Source: Micromonospora cabrerizensis
GTDB taxonomy: Bacteria; Actinomycetota; Actinomycetes; Mycobacteriales; Micromonosporaceae
Assembly (NCBI RefSeq): GCF_022230955.1
Contig: NZ_JAKKFI010000077.1
Location: 1 to 64,000 of the forward strand
Length of the DNA stretch: 64,000 bases
Reading direction: 5' to 3'
Shown here one piece after another: positions 1 through 7,102 of the stretch. A model generated the notes under the pieces. The model saw nothing but the letters and a program-made list of their open reading frames with translations, searched no databases and was not told the DNA's origin. Numbering within the stretch: the first letter of the stretch is position 1; the number at the start of each line of letters is the position of its first letter. Both the position numbers and the translations under genes were made by a program.

Positions 1-1
1 C

Positions 2-310
2 GCGCAGGTCGCGGCCGCGCAGGCCGACGACGCCCGGCAGGAGGCCGCGGAACTCGCGGCGCGGCTGCGCGCGGAGCTGGCCGCCACCGCCGCGCAGCGG
101 GACACGCTGACCGCCGAGCTGACCGCGGCCCGGCAGGCCACGGCGACCGCCGAGGGTCGCCTCACCGCCCTGACGGTACGACTCGACGCCGCCGAAGCCG
201 ACCGGGACCTGGCCCAGCGGCGGGTGGCGCAGCTCGGCGACCAGGTCAGCGACCTGGCGTTGGCGCTGGCACGCCTCGGCGCGGCCACTCCCGACGACGC
301 CACCCGATGA
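2..310 (+). CDS. C-terminal part of an unidentified coiled-coil protein (5' truncated by window)
   Basis: The frame is open from base 2 to a TGA at 308-310, giving about 102 residues of the C-terminus; the start lies outside the window. The visible protein is almost entirely Ala, Arg, Leu, Glu, Gln and Asp with heptad-like spacing, the composition of a long alpha-helical coiled coil, and ends in a short polar tail (PDDATR). No enzymatic motif is visible. Coiled-coil tails of this kind occur in many unrelated proteins such as scaffolds, DivIVA-like or SMC-like proteins, so no function is assigned. It was not called by ORF length and rests on uninterrupted frame, codon bias (third-position G/C) and a clean stop before the rbpA leader. 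Confidence 0.6.
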   Translation, partial: AQVAAAQADDARQEAAELAARLRAELAATAAQRDTLTAELTAARQATATAEGRLTALTVRLDAAEADRDLAQRRVAQLGDQVSDLALALARLGAATPDDATR

Positions 311-468
311 TCGGCGCGCAACCTTCGCTACGCTTCGGCGGTTAACATCCCCGGTGGCAGCGGACGCACAGCCCGTTGCGACCCGCCTGGTGATCACCTC
401 ACCGGGTGATCGTCCCGGCCGGCTACCCTTGGTCCCGGCCCACCCGTGGACGCCTCACGCCTTCGGGC

Positions 469-496
469 GGGAATGGCTCGACGGGCACACACCGTT
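469..496 (+). promoter_or_regulatory. SigR-like (ECF sigma) promoter upstream of rbpA
   Basis: GGGAAT at 469-474 is followed, 19 nt after its last base, by GTT at 494-496. This resembles the GGGAAT-N18/19-GTT consensus of SigR, the disulfide-stress ECF sigma factor of Streptomyces, whose regulon includes rbpA there. The predicted start point would be just after 500, leaving a short leader with an AGGGGA ribosome-binding site before the ATG at 538. The motif is seen; use by a SigR orthologue is inferred. Confidence 0.5.
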
Positions 497-537
497 ACAC
501 CCAGAAGACCAGCACCACGAACGAGGGGAAGTCGATC

Positions 538-879
538 ATGGGCGAGCGTATGCTGCGCGGAAGCCGCCTTGGCGCGGTGAGCTACGAATCCGACCGCAAC
601 ACGGAGCTCGCGCCGCGTCAGACCCGCGAGTACCTGTGCGCCAAGGGCCACCAGTTCGAGGTGCCGTTCGCCGTCGACGCCGAGGTCCCGATGACCTGGG
701 AATGCAAGTTCGACGGCAGCGTCGCCCGACTCGTCGACGGCAACGAGCCGGAGCAGAAGAAGGCCAAGCCCCCGCGTACCCACTGGGACATGCTTCTGGA
801 GCGGCGCTCGATCGCCGAGCTGGAGGACATCCTGGAGGAGCGTCTGCAGGAGGTTCGGACCCGCCGCGGCCGCGCCTGA
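538..879 (+). CDS. rbpA: RNA polymerase-binding protein RbpA
   Basis: Encodes 113 residues, the normal size of RbpA, an actinobacterial general transcription factor that binds group 1/2 sigma factors and the RNA polymerase beta subunit and stabilises the open promoter complex. Family hallmarks are visible: an N-terminal tail with MGERMLRGSRLG and YESDR, a central zinc-ribbon-like core around YLCAKGHQFEVPF and MTWECKFDG, and a C-terminal sigma-interaction helix containing WDMLLERRSIAELEDIL. The ATG at 538 follows GAGGGGAAG at a good distance; a longer in-frame extension to 406 has non-RbpA sequence and was rejected. A SigR-like promoter lies 42 nt upstream and a perfect hairpin terminator 16 nt downstream, so the gene is probably monocistronic. 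Confidence 0.97.
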   Translation: MGERMLRGSRLGAVSYESDRNTELAPRQTREYLCAKGHQFEVPFAVDAEVPMTWECKFDGSVARLVDGNEPEQKKAKPPRTHWDMLLERRSIAELEDILEERLQEVRTRRGRA

Positions 880-894
880 GCCGCACGACGAACG

Positions 895-932
895 ACGACG
901 GCGCCCCCGGGTTCTCCCGGGGGCGCCGTCGT
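895..932. terminator. Perfect 17-bp hairpin terminator between rbpA and fxsA
   Basis: Arms 895-911 and 916-932 are exact reverse complements around a TTCT loop (912-915), followed by TTG. It sits between the convergent rbpA and fxsA genes and can serve both strands. Confidence 0.9.
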
Positions 933-973
933 TGCTCTGTACCTGGTCTGACTGGCGACCGGGGCGCCTGGTC

Positions 974-1504
974 TCAGTGGCGACCGGGCTCGACGATCTC
1001 GCCCTCGATGGCCCGCCCGCCGTCGACCACCACCGGTTGCTCCGGTTGCGGCGTCGCCTGCGGGGTCGGTTGTGGCGCACCCTGGCGCACCCGCACCGTA
1101 CGCGGCCCGAACAGGTCACCGGCGACCATCGACGACACCCGCCGCTCGGTGGCACGGCGCACCCCGGCGCGGGCCAGTCGACGCACCGGCGGCACCAGCA
1201 GCAGCAACCCGATCAGGCCACTGACCAGGCCGGGCACCGCCAGCAGCAACGCCCCGGCCAACCCGACGAGCCCGTCGGTCACCTGCCCACCCGGTGGCTG
1301 TCCGGCCGCCGCGGCGGAGCGGAAACCACGCCAGGCGCGCATCCCCTCGCGGCGCAGCAGCACCAGCCCCAGCAGGGACGCGGCGAACACCAGCAGCACC
1401 GCCACCCCGAACCCCAGCGCCCGCCCCACACCGACGAACACCGCCAGCTCCAGCACCACCGCCAGCAACAGGGCCAACGGCACGAACCTCAGTCCTCGGC
1501 GCAT
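974..1504 (-). CDS. fxsA: FxsA family membrane protein
   Basis: 176 residues. Two N-terminal hydrophobic segments (about residues 7-50) and a longer hydrophobic stretch around 80-105 match FxsA, a cytoplasmic membrane protein named in E. coli for relieving F-plasmid exclusion of phage T7; its physiological role is unclear. Conserved family features seen include the ELAVFVGVG helix and the LLRREGMRAWRGF loop. The C-terminal 50 residues are Pro/Gln-rich and hydrophilic, probably cytosolic. It lies 68 bp downstream of the ppm1 stop on the same strand and may be co-transcribed with lnt and ppm1. Start is ATG at 1504. Confidence 0.85.
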   Translation of the reverse strand: MRRGLRFVPLALLLAVVLELAVFVGVGRALGFGVAVLLVFAASLLGLVLLRREGMRAWRGFRSAAAAGQPPGGQVTDGLVGLAGALLLAVPGLVSGLIGLLLLVPPVRRLARAGVRRATERRVSSMVAGDLFGPRTVRVRQGAPQPTPQATPQPEQPVVVDGGRAIEGEIVEPGRH

Positions 1505-1572
1505 CTCACCTCATCGCCATTCCCGCGGGCACCACGGACGTGTCCCGCTCATCCAGCATGACACGACAGCGC

Positions 1573-2382
1573 TCACGGCCACCGCGCCTGACCGGTGGCG
1601 GTGCCGTGCAGACCTCGGCGTACCGCCTGGCGTCGGTCCTGCACGCCCCACGCGGTGATCCGCCACAGCGCCTCGGCGACGATCTTCGGGCTCATCTTGC
1701 TGTCGCCGCGTTCCCGCTCGGCGAAGGTGATCGGCACCTCCACGATCCGCACCCCGGCCTGGTGCGCCAACCGGGACAGCTCCACCTGGAACGAGTAACC
1801 CTGGGAGGTCACCGACTCCAGGTCGATGGCGTCCAACGCGCTGACCCGGTACACCCGGTAGCCGCCGGTGGCGTCCGAGACGGGCATACCCAACGCGAGG
1901 CGCGCGTACATGTTGCCGCAGCGCGACAGCAGCAGCCGCCGCAGCGGCCAGTTGAGCACCCGCGCGCCGCTGGTCCACCGCGACCCGATCACCACGTCGG
2001 CGTCGCGGGCGGCGTCCAGCAGCGCCGGCAGGTCCTCCGGGGCGTGCGAGCCGTCGGCGTCCATCTCCACGACCGCCTGGTAGCCGCGCTCCCGCGCCCA
2101 CCCGAACCCGGCCAGGTACGCCGCGCCGAGGCCCTGCTTGCCGTGGCGGTGCAGCACCTGCACGTGCGCGTCGCCGTCGGCGAGGGCGTCGGCGATCGCG
2201 CCGGTGCCGTCGGGGCTGTTGTCGTCGGCGATGAGGATCTGCACCGCCGGGGCGGCGCGCCGGACCCGGCCCACGATCGCGGCGATGTTGTCGGCCTCGT
2301 TGTAGGTGGGGATCACCACCAGCACCCGGCCCACACCGGGCACCTCGTCCGGGCGTCGGATCGTATCGGTCGCCTGGATCAC
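1573..2382 (-). CDS. ppm1: Polyprenol-phosphate mannosyltransferase (Ppm1/DPM-type GT2)
   Basis: 269 residues, a GT-A fold family 2 glycosyltransferase that moves mannose from GDP-mannose to polyprenyl phosphate, making the lipid donor for lipoglycans and protein O-mannosylation. Visible motifs are VVIPTYNEADN near the N-terminus, ADDNSPDGTG, the metal-binding VEMDADGSH, and GYSFQVEL. No C-terminal membrane segments are present, so it is the soluble one-domain form. The GTG at 2382 was chosen because GGAGGA lies 3 nt upstream and the extension to 2592 reads into lnt in another frame. It lies 34 bp after lnt; in Mycobacterium tuberculosis the two activities are fused in one protein, so this pair is the split arrangement. 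Confidence 0.93.
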   Translation of the reverse strand: MIQATDTIRRPDEVPGVGRVLVVIPTYNEADNIAAIVGRVRRAAPAVQILIADDNSPDGTGAIADALADGDAHVQVLHRHGKQGLGAAYLAGFGWARERGYQAVVEMDADGSHAPEDLPALLDAARDADVVIGSRWTSGARVLNWPLRRLLLSRCGNMYARLALGMPVSDATGGYRVYRVSALDAIDLESVTSQGYSFQVELSRLAHQAGVRIVEVPITFAERERGDSKMSPKIVAEALWRITAWGVQDRRQAVRRGLHGTATGQARWP

Positions 2383-2416
2383 GGTTCCTCCGCTCCCGCC
2401 GGCGTACCGGCTGTTG

Positions 2417-4135
2417 CTATCCGGACATGACCCGCTGCCGGCGGCGCAGCACCGCCGCGCCGACGAGGGCCGCCGCGGCCAGCGCGGCGAGCGCCACCTC
2501 CGGCCACCAGCCGAGGCGGGTGGCGAGGGTACGACCGTCGTCGAGCCGCACCTGCCGCACCACGACCTCCCGGGTGTTGAACCCGGTGGCATCGCTTACC
2601 CGCCCGTCGGGTGCGACGAACCCGGACACGCCGACCGTGGAGGCCATCAACGCCGGTCGGCCGTGCTCCACCGCCCGCAGCCGCACCATGGCCATCTGCT
2701 GGCGGGCCTCCGCCACGTCGAAGGTGGCGTTGTTGGTCTGCACCACCAGCAGTTGCGCGCCGCCGGTGACGGTGTCGCGGACCACCTCGTCGTAGGCGAC
2801 CTCGAAGCAGATCACGTCACCGAGGACGGCCGGGCCGGCGCGTACCACGCCCGGGGTGCTTCCGGGCACGAAGTCGGCGCGGATGAGGTCGACCTGCTTG
2901 CTGACCATGCGGGCCACGTCGCGCAGCGGCACGTACTCCGCGAACGGCACGGGGTGGCGCTTGGTGTACAGCTGGTCGAGGTCCGCGCCGGTGCCGGGGC
3001 GCCACAGGATGCCCGCGTTGCGGACCTGCCCGACGCCGGGGCCGAGCAGCACCGCTCCGACGAGGATCGGCGCGCCGATGGCGTCGGCGGCCTGGGAGAT
3101 CCGCGCGCCGGCGGTGGGGTTGCGCAGCGGGTCGATGTCGCTGGAGTTCTCCGGCCACACCACCAGGTCGGGTTGGCGTTGCTGCCCGGCGGAGACTCGC
3201 GCGGCCAGCTCGATGGTGGCGTCGACGTGGTTGTTGAGCACCGCCTGCCGTTGGGCGTTGAAGTCCAGGCCCAGGCGCGGCACGTTGCCCTGCACGATGG
3301 CCACGGTGACCGTGGCGCCCGACCCGGCGGTGGCGACCGGCACGAGCAGGCCTCCGGCGGTCAGCGCGACCGCCACGGCGGCCGGTACGGCCACGGGCGT
3401 CCACCGCCGTGCCCGCGTGACCCCCTGCGGGCCGCCAGCGTCCTGTGGGCTGTCAGCGTCCTGTGGCCTGTCGGCGTTCTGTGGGGCGGCGGCGTCCTGT
3501 GGAGTGTCGGCGGGTGCGGTGCGGGCGGCGGCCCAGCCGCGCCAGACGGCGGTGACCAGCAACCCGCCGACGAGCGCCACCGCGAAGGTCACCAGCGGCG
3601 CGCCGCCCAACGCGGCCAGGCGCAGCAGCGGTGACGTGTCCTGGCTGAACGCCAACCGCCCCCACGGGAACCCCCCGAACGGGGTGCGGTCACGCAGCGC
3701 CTCCTGCCCCACCCACAGCAGGCCGGTCAGCACCGGCCACGCCCAACGGACGCGGTCGGCCAGCGGCGACACCCAGGCGGTGGCCGCGCCCAGCAGCGCC
3801 AGGTAGGCGGCCTGCAGCAGAGACAGCAGCACCCACGGCAGGTAGCCGGTGTGCAGGTTCGTCCAGGCCAACAGGGGGGCGAACAGCGCCACCCCGGTGA
3901 GGAGGCCCAGGCCGGCGCCGGCACGCAACCGCCGCCGGTGCGCGGCGGCGGCCAGCAACGCCACCCCGACCGGGGCCAGCGGCCACACCCCGTACGGGGG
4001 GAACGCCACCAGCAGGGCCAACCCGGCGGCCACGGCCAGGGGCACGGCGACGCGCAGCGGCAGCGCCCGACCGGTCACGACCGGCTGACTCGGCGCCGCC
4101 GGGCTGTGCGTGTCGTCCCGGTCCAGAATCGTCAC
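2417..4135 (-). CDS. lnt: Apolipoprotein N-acyltransferase Lnt
   Basis: 572 residues. Lnt adds the third acyl chain to the N-terminal cysteine of lipoproteins at the outer face of the membrane. N-terminal membrane segments span residues about 25-200, followed by a carbon-nitrogen hydrolase domain with the Glu-Lys-Cys triad: E329 in VVWPEN, K392 in YTKRHPVPF, C443 in DVICFEV. A final hydrophobic helix lies near the C-terminus. Odd: an insertion at residues 212-238 consists of a repeated six-residue Pro-Gln-Asp-Ala unit, next to the last TM segment before the catalytic domain. First gene of the lnt-ppm1-fxsA group; a hairpin at 4229-4258 isolates it from the upstream kam operon. Confidence 0.95.
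   Translation of the reverse strand: MTILDRDDTHSPAAPSQPVVTGRALPLRVAVPLAVAAGLALLVAFPPYGVWPLAPVGVALLAAAAHRRRLRAGAGLGLLTGVALFAPLLAWTNLHTGYLPWVLLSLLQAAYLALLGAATAWVSPLADRVRWAWPVLTGLLWVGQEALRDRTPFGGFPWGRLAFSQDTSPLLRLAALGGAPLVTFAVALVGGLLVTAVWRGWAAARTAPADTPQDAAAPQNADRPQDADSPQDAGGPQGVTRARRWTPVAVPAAVAVALTAGGLLVPVATAGSGATVTVAIVQGNVPRLGLDFNAQRQAVLNNHVDATIELAARVSAGQQRQPDLVVWPENSSDIDPLRNPTAGARISQAADAIGAPILVGAVLLGPGVGQVRNAGILWRPGTGADLDQLYTKRHPVPFAEYVPLRDVARMVSKQVDLIRADFVPGSTPGVVRAGPAVLGDVICFEVAYDEVVRDTVTGGAQLLVVQTNNATFDVAEARQQMAMVRLRAVEHGRPALMASTVGVSGFVAPDGRVSDATGFNTREVVVRQVRLDDGRTLATRLGWWPEVALAALAAAALVGAAVLRRRQRVMSG
3422..3502 (-). repeat. Degenerate 18-bp tandem repeat inside lnt
   Basis: About 4.5 copies of an 18-bp unit encode repeated PQDAxx-type hexapeptides (PQDAAA, PQNADR, PQDADS, PQDAGG). 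It is a low-complexity hydrophilic insert in Lnt, likely variable in copy number between strains. Confidence 0.7.
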
Positions 4136-4228
4136 CGCTTCACCTCGATCACGGGGCGAAGGCTACCTGGCCGGCGGCCGGAGCGACCGCATCGGGCCGC
4201 CGGGCACGAACCGCCCGACGGACATGAA

Positions 4229-4258
4229 ATCGGGGCGCGGCTCACGCCGCGCCCCGAT
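4229..4258. terminator. 13-bp perfect hairpin upstream of lnt
   Basis: ATCGGGGCGCGGC (4229-4241), loop TCAC, then its exact complement (4246-4258). It lies between the end of the kam operon (4615) and the lnt start (4135), both read leftward, so it is placed to stop kam transcripts. Confidence 0.65.
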
Positions 4259-4614
4259 GCTCCCAGGCCCTTCCCGGCCGGTGTGGCGAGGATGGGGTAC
4301 GACGACCTTCGGACCGACCGGACGCGGACTGGCTGCCCCCGCCGGGCCGTTGTCTACTGGCCGTGCACCTCACCCTGCCCGTACACCGGTAACCGCGGCC
4401 GGTTCGCGCCGCCCCGCCGACCCCCGCCCGCTGGACCTGGCCGCCGCGACGATGACGCTCAAAAATGTCGCTCGGCCAGCGGACGAAGGGACGAAGCGAA
4501 CAACAGCCGCTTCCCGTGGTAGGACTCAAAGACGGTACGTGCCGACCCCCGTCGGTTGTCAACCCACCCCCGGCCTGTCGTGTGTTGCGCCACGGCGTGT
4601 CGGGTCGGCGAGTC
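4259..4614. other. Intergenic stretch with no convincing gene
   Basis: About 356 bp between the kam operon stop and the hairpin before lnt. Both strands were read: the overlapping open frames are Arg/Pro/Gly-rich shadows without family motifs. A weak CCGAC-CCCC-GTCGG hairpin lies at 4542-4555. It may carry 3' untranslated RNA; nothing else was recognised. Confidence 0.5.
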
Positions 4615-5952
4615 TCAATGCGTCCGCAGATGGTGACGCAGCAGCGCCCCCGCCGCGACCCGATGGTCCTCGGCCAGCAACCCCCCGGCGGCCAGCACGT
4701 AGTCGGCGTCGACCACGGCGGCGGCAGCCCGGGGCAGCGCCCACCCGCCCGCATGGTCGGCCAGGACAGCCGCCAACACCTGCGCGGACGCCTGCGCCGG
4801 CGCGTGCCGCAGCACCCCACCGGAACCCACCATCAACCGCACGTCACGCAGGTCCCGCCCGGCCCGCTCGCCGGTGGCGGCACCGCGGGCGTGCCGCCGC
4901 AACGCCACCGTCGCCGCGAGGGTGGCGATCCGCCGGTCCACGGCCCGCTCGACGTCGTCGACGGCGAGGAACGCCGGATCGTCCGCCCGTCGGGCCGCCG
5001 CGGCGGTCAGGTCGTCGGCCTCGTCGGGGATGAGCAGCCGCTCCTCGACGGCGGCGCGCAGCACCCCCGGGGCGCTCCACCGCATACCCAGGTCGCCCTC
5101 CACGGTGCGGGCCCGCCAGAGGCTGCCGGCGACCTCCCGCGCGGGGCCGGTGGCCCGCTCGTCGGGGGTGAGCACCGAGTACACGTCGGTGGTGGCCCCA
5201 CCCACGTCGACCACCGCCAGGTCACCGCCGATGGTATCGGCCAGCACCTCCACACCGGTGAGCACCGCGTCCGGGGTGGCCGCGCGCACCAACCGCGCGA
5301 ACCGGGTGCCCCTGGACAGTCGTTTACCCCCGATGACGTGACGCAGGAACACCGCGCGGATCGCCGCCCGCGCCGACGCCGGGGCGAGCACCCCAATGCG
5401 CGGCAGGACGTTCTCCGCGCCCGTCACCGGCACCCCGGCGGCCTCCAGCAACCCGGTCAGCTGCGCGCGGACGTCGGCGTTGCCCGCGTACACCACCGGC
5501 ACCCGCCACCGGGCGCGGGCCAGCCGCGTCGCGTTGTGGGTGATCGTGTCGGCGTCACCGCCGTCGGTGCCGCCGACCAGCAGCACCACGTCCGGTCGGG
5601 CCGAACGCATCGCCGTGAGGTCCGCCGCGCCGAGCCGACCGGCGGCCACGTGCACCACGTGCGCCCCGGCGGACAACCCGACCCGCCGACCCGCCTGCGC
5701 GGTGACCAGCGGCTCGTAGCCGACCACGGCCAGCCGCAGCCCACCGCCGGCCGACGAGCACACGTACCACGGGGCGTCGCGCACCCCGAGCCCGGCGGTG
5801 GCCGCCGCGACCGCCGCGTCCAGGCCGTGCAGCACGTCCGTGCCCACCGTGGTCGGCGCCGCCGCCGCGCCGACGAGCACACCGGCGGCAAGGTCCACCA
5901 CCGCGACCTTGGTGTACGTGGAGCCGACGTCCGCGCAGACCGCCAGGGTCAC
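4615..5952 (-). CDS. MutL/GlmL-like ASKHA ATPase, putative aminomutase reactivase (KamB-like)
   Basis: 445 residues. An actin/Hsp70-type ATPase of the GlmL/MutL family, which accompanies adenosylcobalamin-dependent aminomutases and glutamate mutase and is thought to help exchange damaged cobalamin. Visible ATPase signatures are the phosphate-1 loop DVGSTYTKVAVVD at the N-terminus and the phosphate-2 loop VDVGGATTDVYSV about residue 240, with VGGTDGGD between. The GTG at 5952 overlaps the kal stop by four bases (GTGA), the same coupling used throughout this operon; the longer frame reads through kal in a wrong frame. It is the last gene of the operon. The family assignment is firm; the reactivase role follows from context. 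No MutS-like partner (KamC) is seen in the window. Confidence 0.85.
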   Translation of the reverse strand: MTLAVCADVGSTYTKVAVVDLAAGVLVGAAAAPTTVGTDVLHGLDAAVAAATAGLGVRDAPWYVCSSAGGGLRLAVVGYEPLVTAQAGRRVGLSAGAHVVHVAAGRLGAADLTAMRSARPDVVLLVGGTDGGDADTITHNATRLARARWRVPVVYAGNADVRAQLTGLLEAAGVPVTGAENVLPRIGVLAPASARAAIRAVFLRHVIGGKRLSRGTRFARLVRAATPDAVLTGVEVLADTIGGDLAVVDVGGATTDVYSVLTPDERATGPAREVAGSLWRARTVEGDLGMRWSAPGVLRAAVEERLLIPDEADDLTAAAARRADDPAFLAVDDVERAVDRRIATLAATVALRRHARGAATGERAGRDLRDVRLMVGSGGVLRHAPAQASAQVLAAVLADHAGGWALPRAAAAVVDADYVLAAGGLLAEDHRVAAGALLRHHLRTH

Positions 5953-6341
5953 GAGCCGGCGGGAACGACCACGGTGCCGGTCGCGGTGACCGCCACGATC
6001 GGCGGGTCCAGGACGTCGGCGGCGGACTCGGAGCGCTCCGGGCGGCCCCGGCACACCACCGCGCACTCCAGGTCCAGGGTGCGGCTGCGGGTGCCCACCC
6101 GCGACACCCGGGCGGTCACCTCGACCACGTCGCCGGCGCGCACGGGCGCGAGGAACCGCACGTCGGCGTACCCGGCGAACAGGCCCTCGTCGCCGTCGGT
6201 GCGGATGCACACCTCCGTGGCGACGTCGCCGAACAACGCGAGGGCGTACGCCCCGTCGACGAGGTTGCCGGCGTAGTGGGCGTGCGAGTACGGCACGTAG
6301 CGCCGGTGCGTCACGGTCAACCCGAGCCTTGCGTCGGTCAT
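5949..6341 (-). CDS. kal: 3-aminobutyryl-CoA ammonia-lyase (Kal), hotdog fold
   Basis: 130 residues, the usual length. Kal removes ammonia from L-3-aminobutyryl-CoA to give crotonyl-CoA, a late step of lysine fermentation. The N-terminal half contains YAGNLVDGAYALALFGDVATE and RTDGDEGLFAGY, which agree closely with what I recall of clostridial and fusobacterial Kal, followed by FLAPVRAGDVVEV typical of hotdog thioesterase-like folds. It overlaps kamE and the MutL-like gene by four bases each, so translation is coupled. Alternative: a generic hotdog thioesterase, but the motif match plus kam neighbours make Kal much more likely. Confidence 0.9.
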   Translation of the reverse strand: MTDARLGLTVTHRRYVPYSHAHYAGNLVDGAYALALFGDVATEVCIRTDGDEGLFAGYADVRFLAPVRAGDVVEVTARVSRVGTRSRTLDLECAVVCRGRPERSESAADVLDPPIVAVTATGTVVVPAGS

Positions 6342-7102
6342 GCCATCGCCTTCCGTTGCGTGATCAGGGCGTGCACGAGGTAGCTGGCCACCTCGCCGGG
6401 GGTGGTGCCGCGACCGAAGATGCGGTCCACGCCCAACTCGTCGGTCATCGTCTCGTCGAAGCGGGGCCCGCCGACGATCAGCAGCGGCCGCCTACCGGCG
6501 GGCATCGCCTCCCGGAACGCGGCGGACATCTCCCGGGTGTTGTGCAGGTGCGCGTCGCGTTGCGTGACCACCTGCGACACGAGCACCGCGTCGGCCTTCT
6601 CCGCCCGGGCGGTCTCCACCAACTCCGGCACGCTGACCTGCGCGCCCATGTTGGTGACCTTCAACTCCCGGTAGTACTCCAGGCCCTTCTCCCCCGCGAT
6701 TCCCTTGACGTTGAGGATCGCGTCGATGCCCACGGTGTGCGCGTCGGTGCCGATGCACGCCCCGACCACGGACAACTTACGCCGCAGCCGCTGTTTGATC
6801 ACCGTGTTGACGTCCTTCGCCGACAGCAGCGCGAAGTCGCGTTCCACCACCTGCACCGCGTTGAGGTCGACCAGGTGGTTGACCCGCCCGTAGACCACGA
6901 AGAAGGTGAACCCGTCACCCATCGGCTTGGCGTGCACGACCATCGCCGGGTCGATGCCCATCTTGTTGGCCAGCTGCACCGCCGCGCCCTCGGCGCGCTT
7001 GTCGTGGCTCACCGGCAGGGTGAACGACACCTGCACCATCCCGTCGCCGGTGGTGTCCCCGTACGGCCGCACGATCTTCTTCGCGGCGTCGGTGGCGCTC
7101 AT
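6338..7102 (-). CDS. kamE: Lysine 5,6-aminomutase beta subunit KamE (B12-binding)
   Basis: 254 residues. Small subunit of the adenosylcobalamin- and PLP-dependent enzyme that moves the terminal amino group of beta-lysine or D-lysine to the neighbouring carbon. An N-terminal dimerisation domain (about 1-100) precedes a Rossmann-like cobalamin-binding domain with the base-off/His-on motif DAHTVG at residues 120-125, H122 being the predicted cobalt ligand, and a downstream GGPRF loop near residue 213. Overlaps kamD and kal by four bases. Not a corrinoid methyltransferase module: the dimerisation domain and kamD partner are diagnostic. Confidence 0.95.
   Translation of the reverse strand: MSATDAAKKIVRPYGDTTGDGMVQVSFTLPVSHDKRAEGAAVQLANKMGIDPAMVVHAKPMGDGFTFFVVYGRVNHLVDLNAVQVVERDFALLSAKDVNTVIKQRLRRKLSVVGACIGTDAHTVGIDAILNVKGIAGEKGLEYYRELKVTNMGAQVSVPELVETARAEKADAVLVSQVVTQRDAHLHNTREMSAAFREAMPAGRRPLLIVGGPRFDETMTDELGVDRIFGRGTTPGEVASYLVHALITQRKAMA

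Noticed and set aside
4465..6276. A 603-residue forward open frame and related long frames at 7153-8790
   Set aside because: Antisense shadows of the MutL-like, kal and kamD genes.
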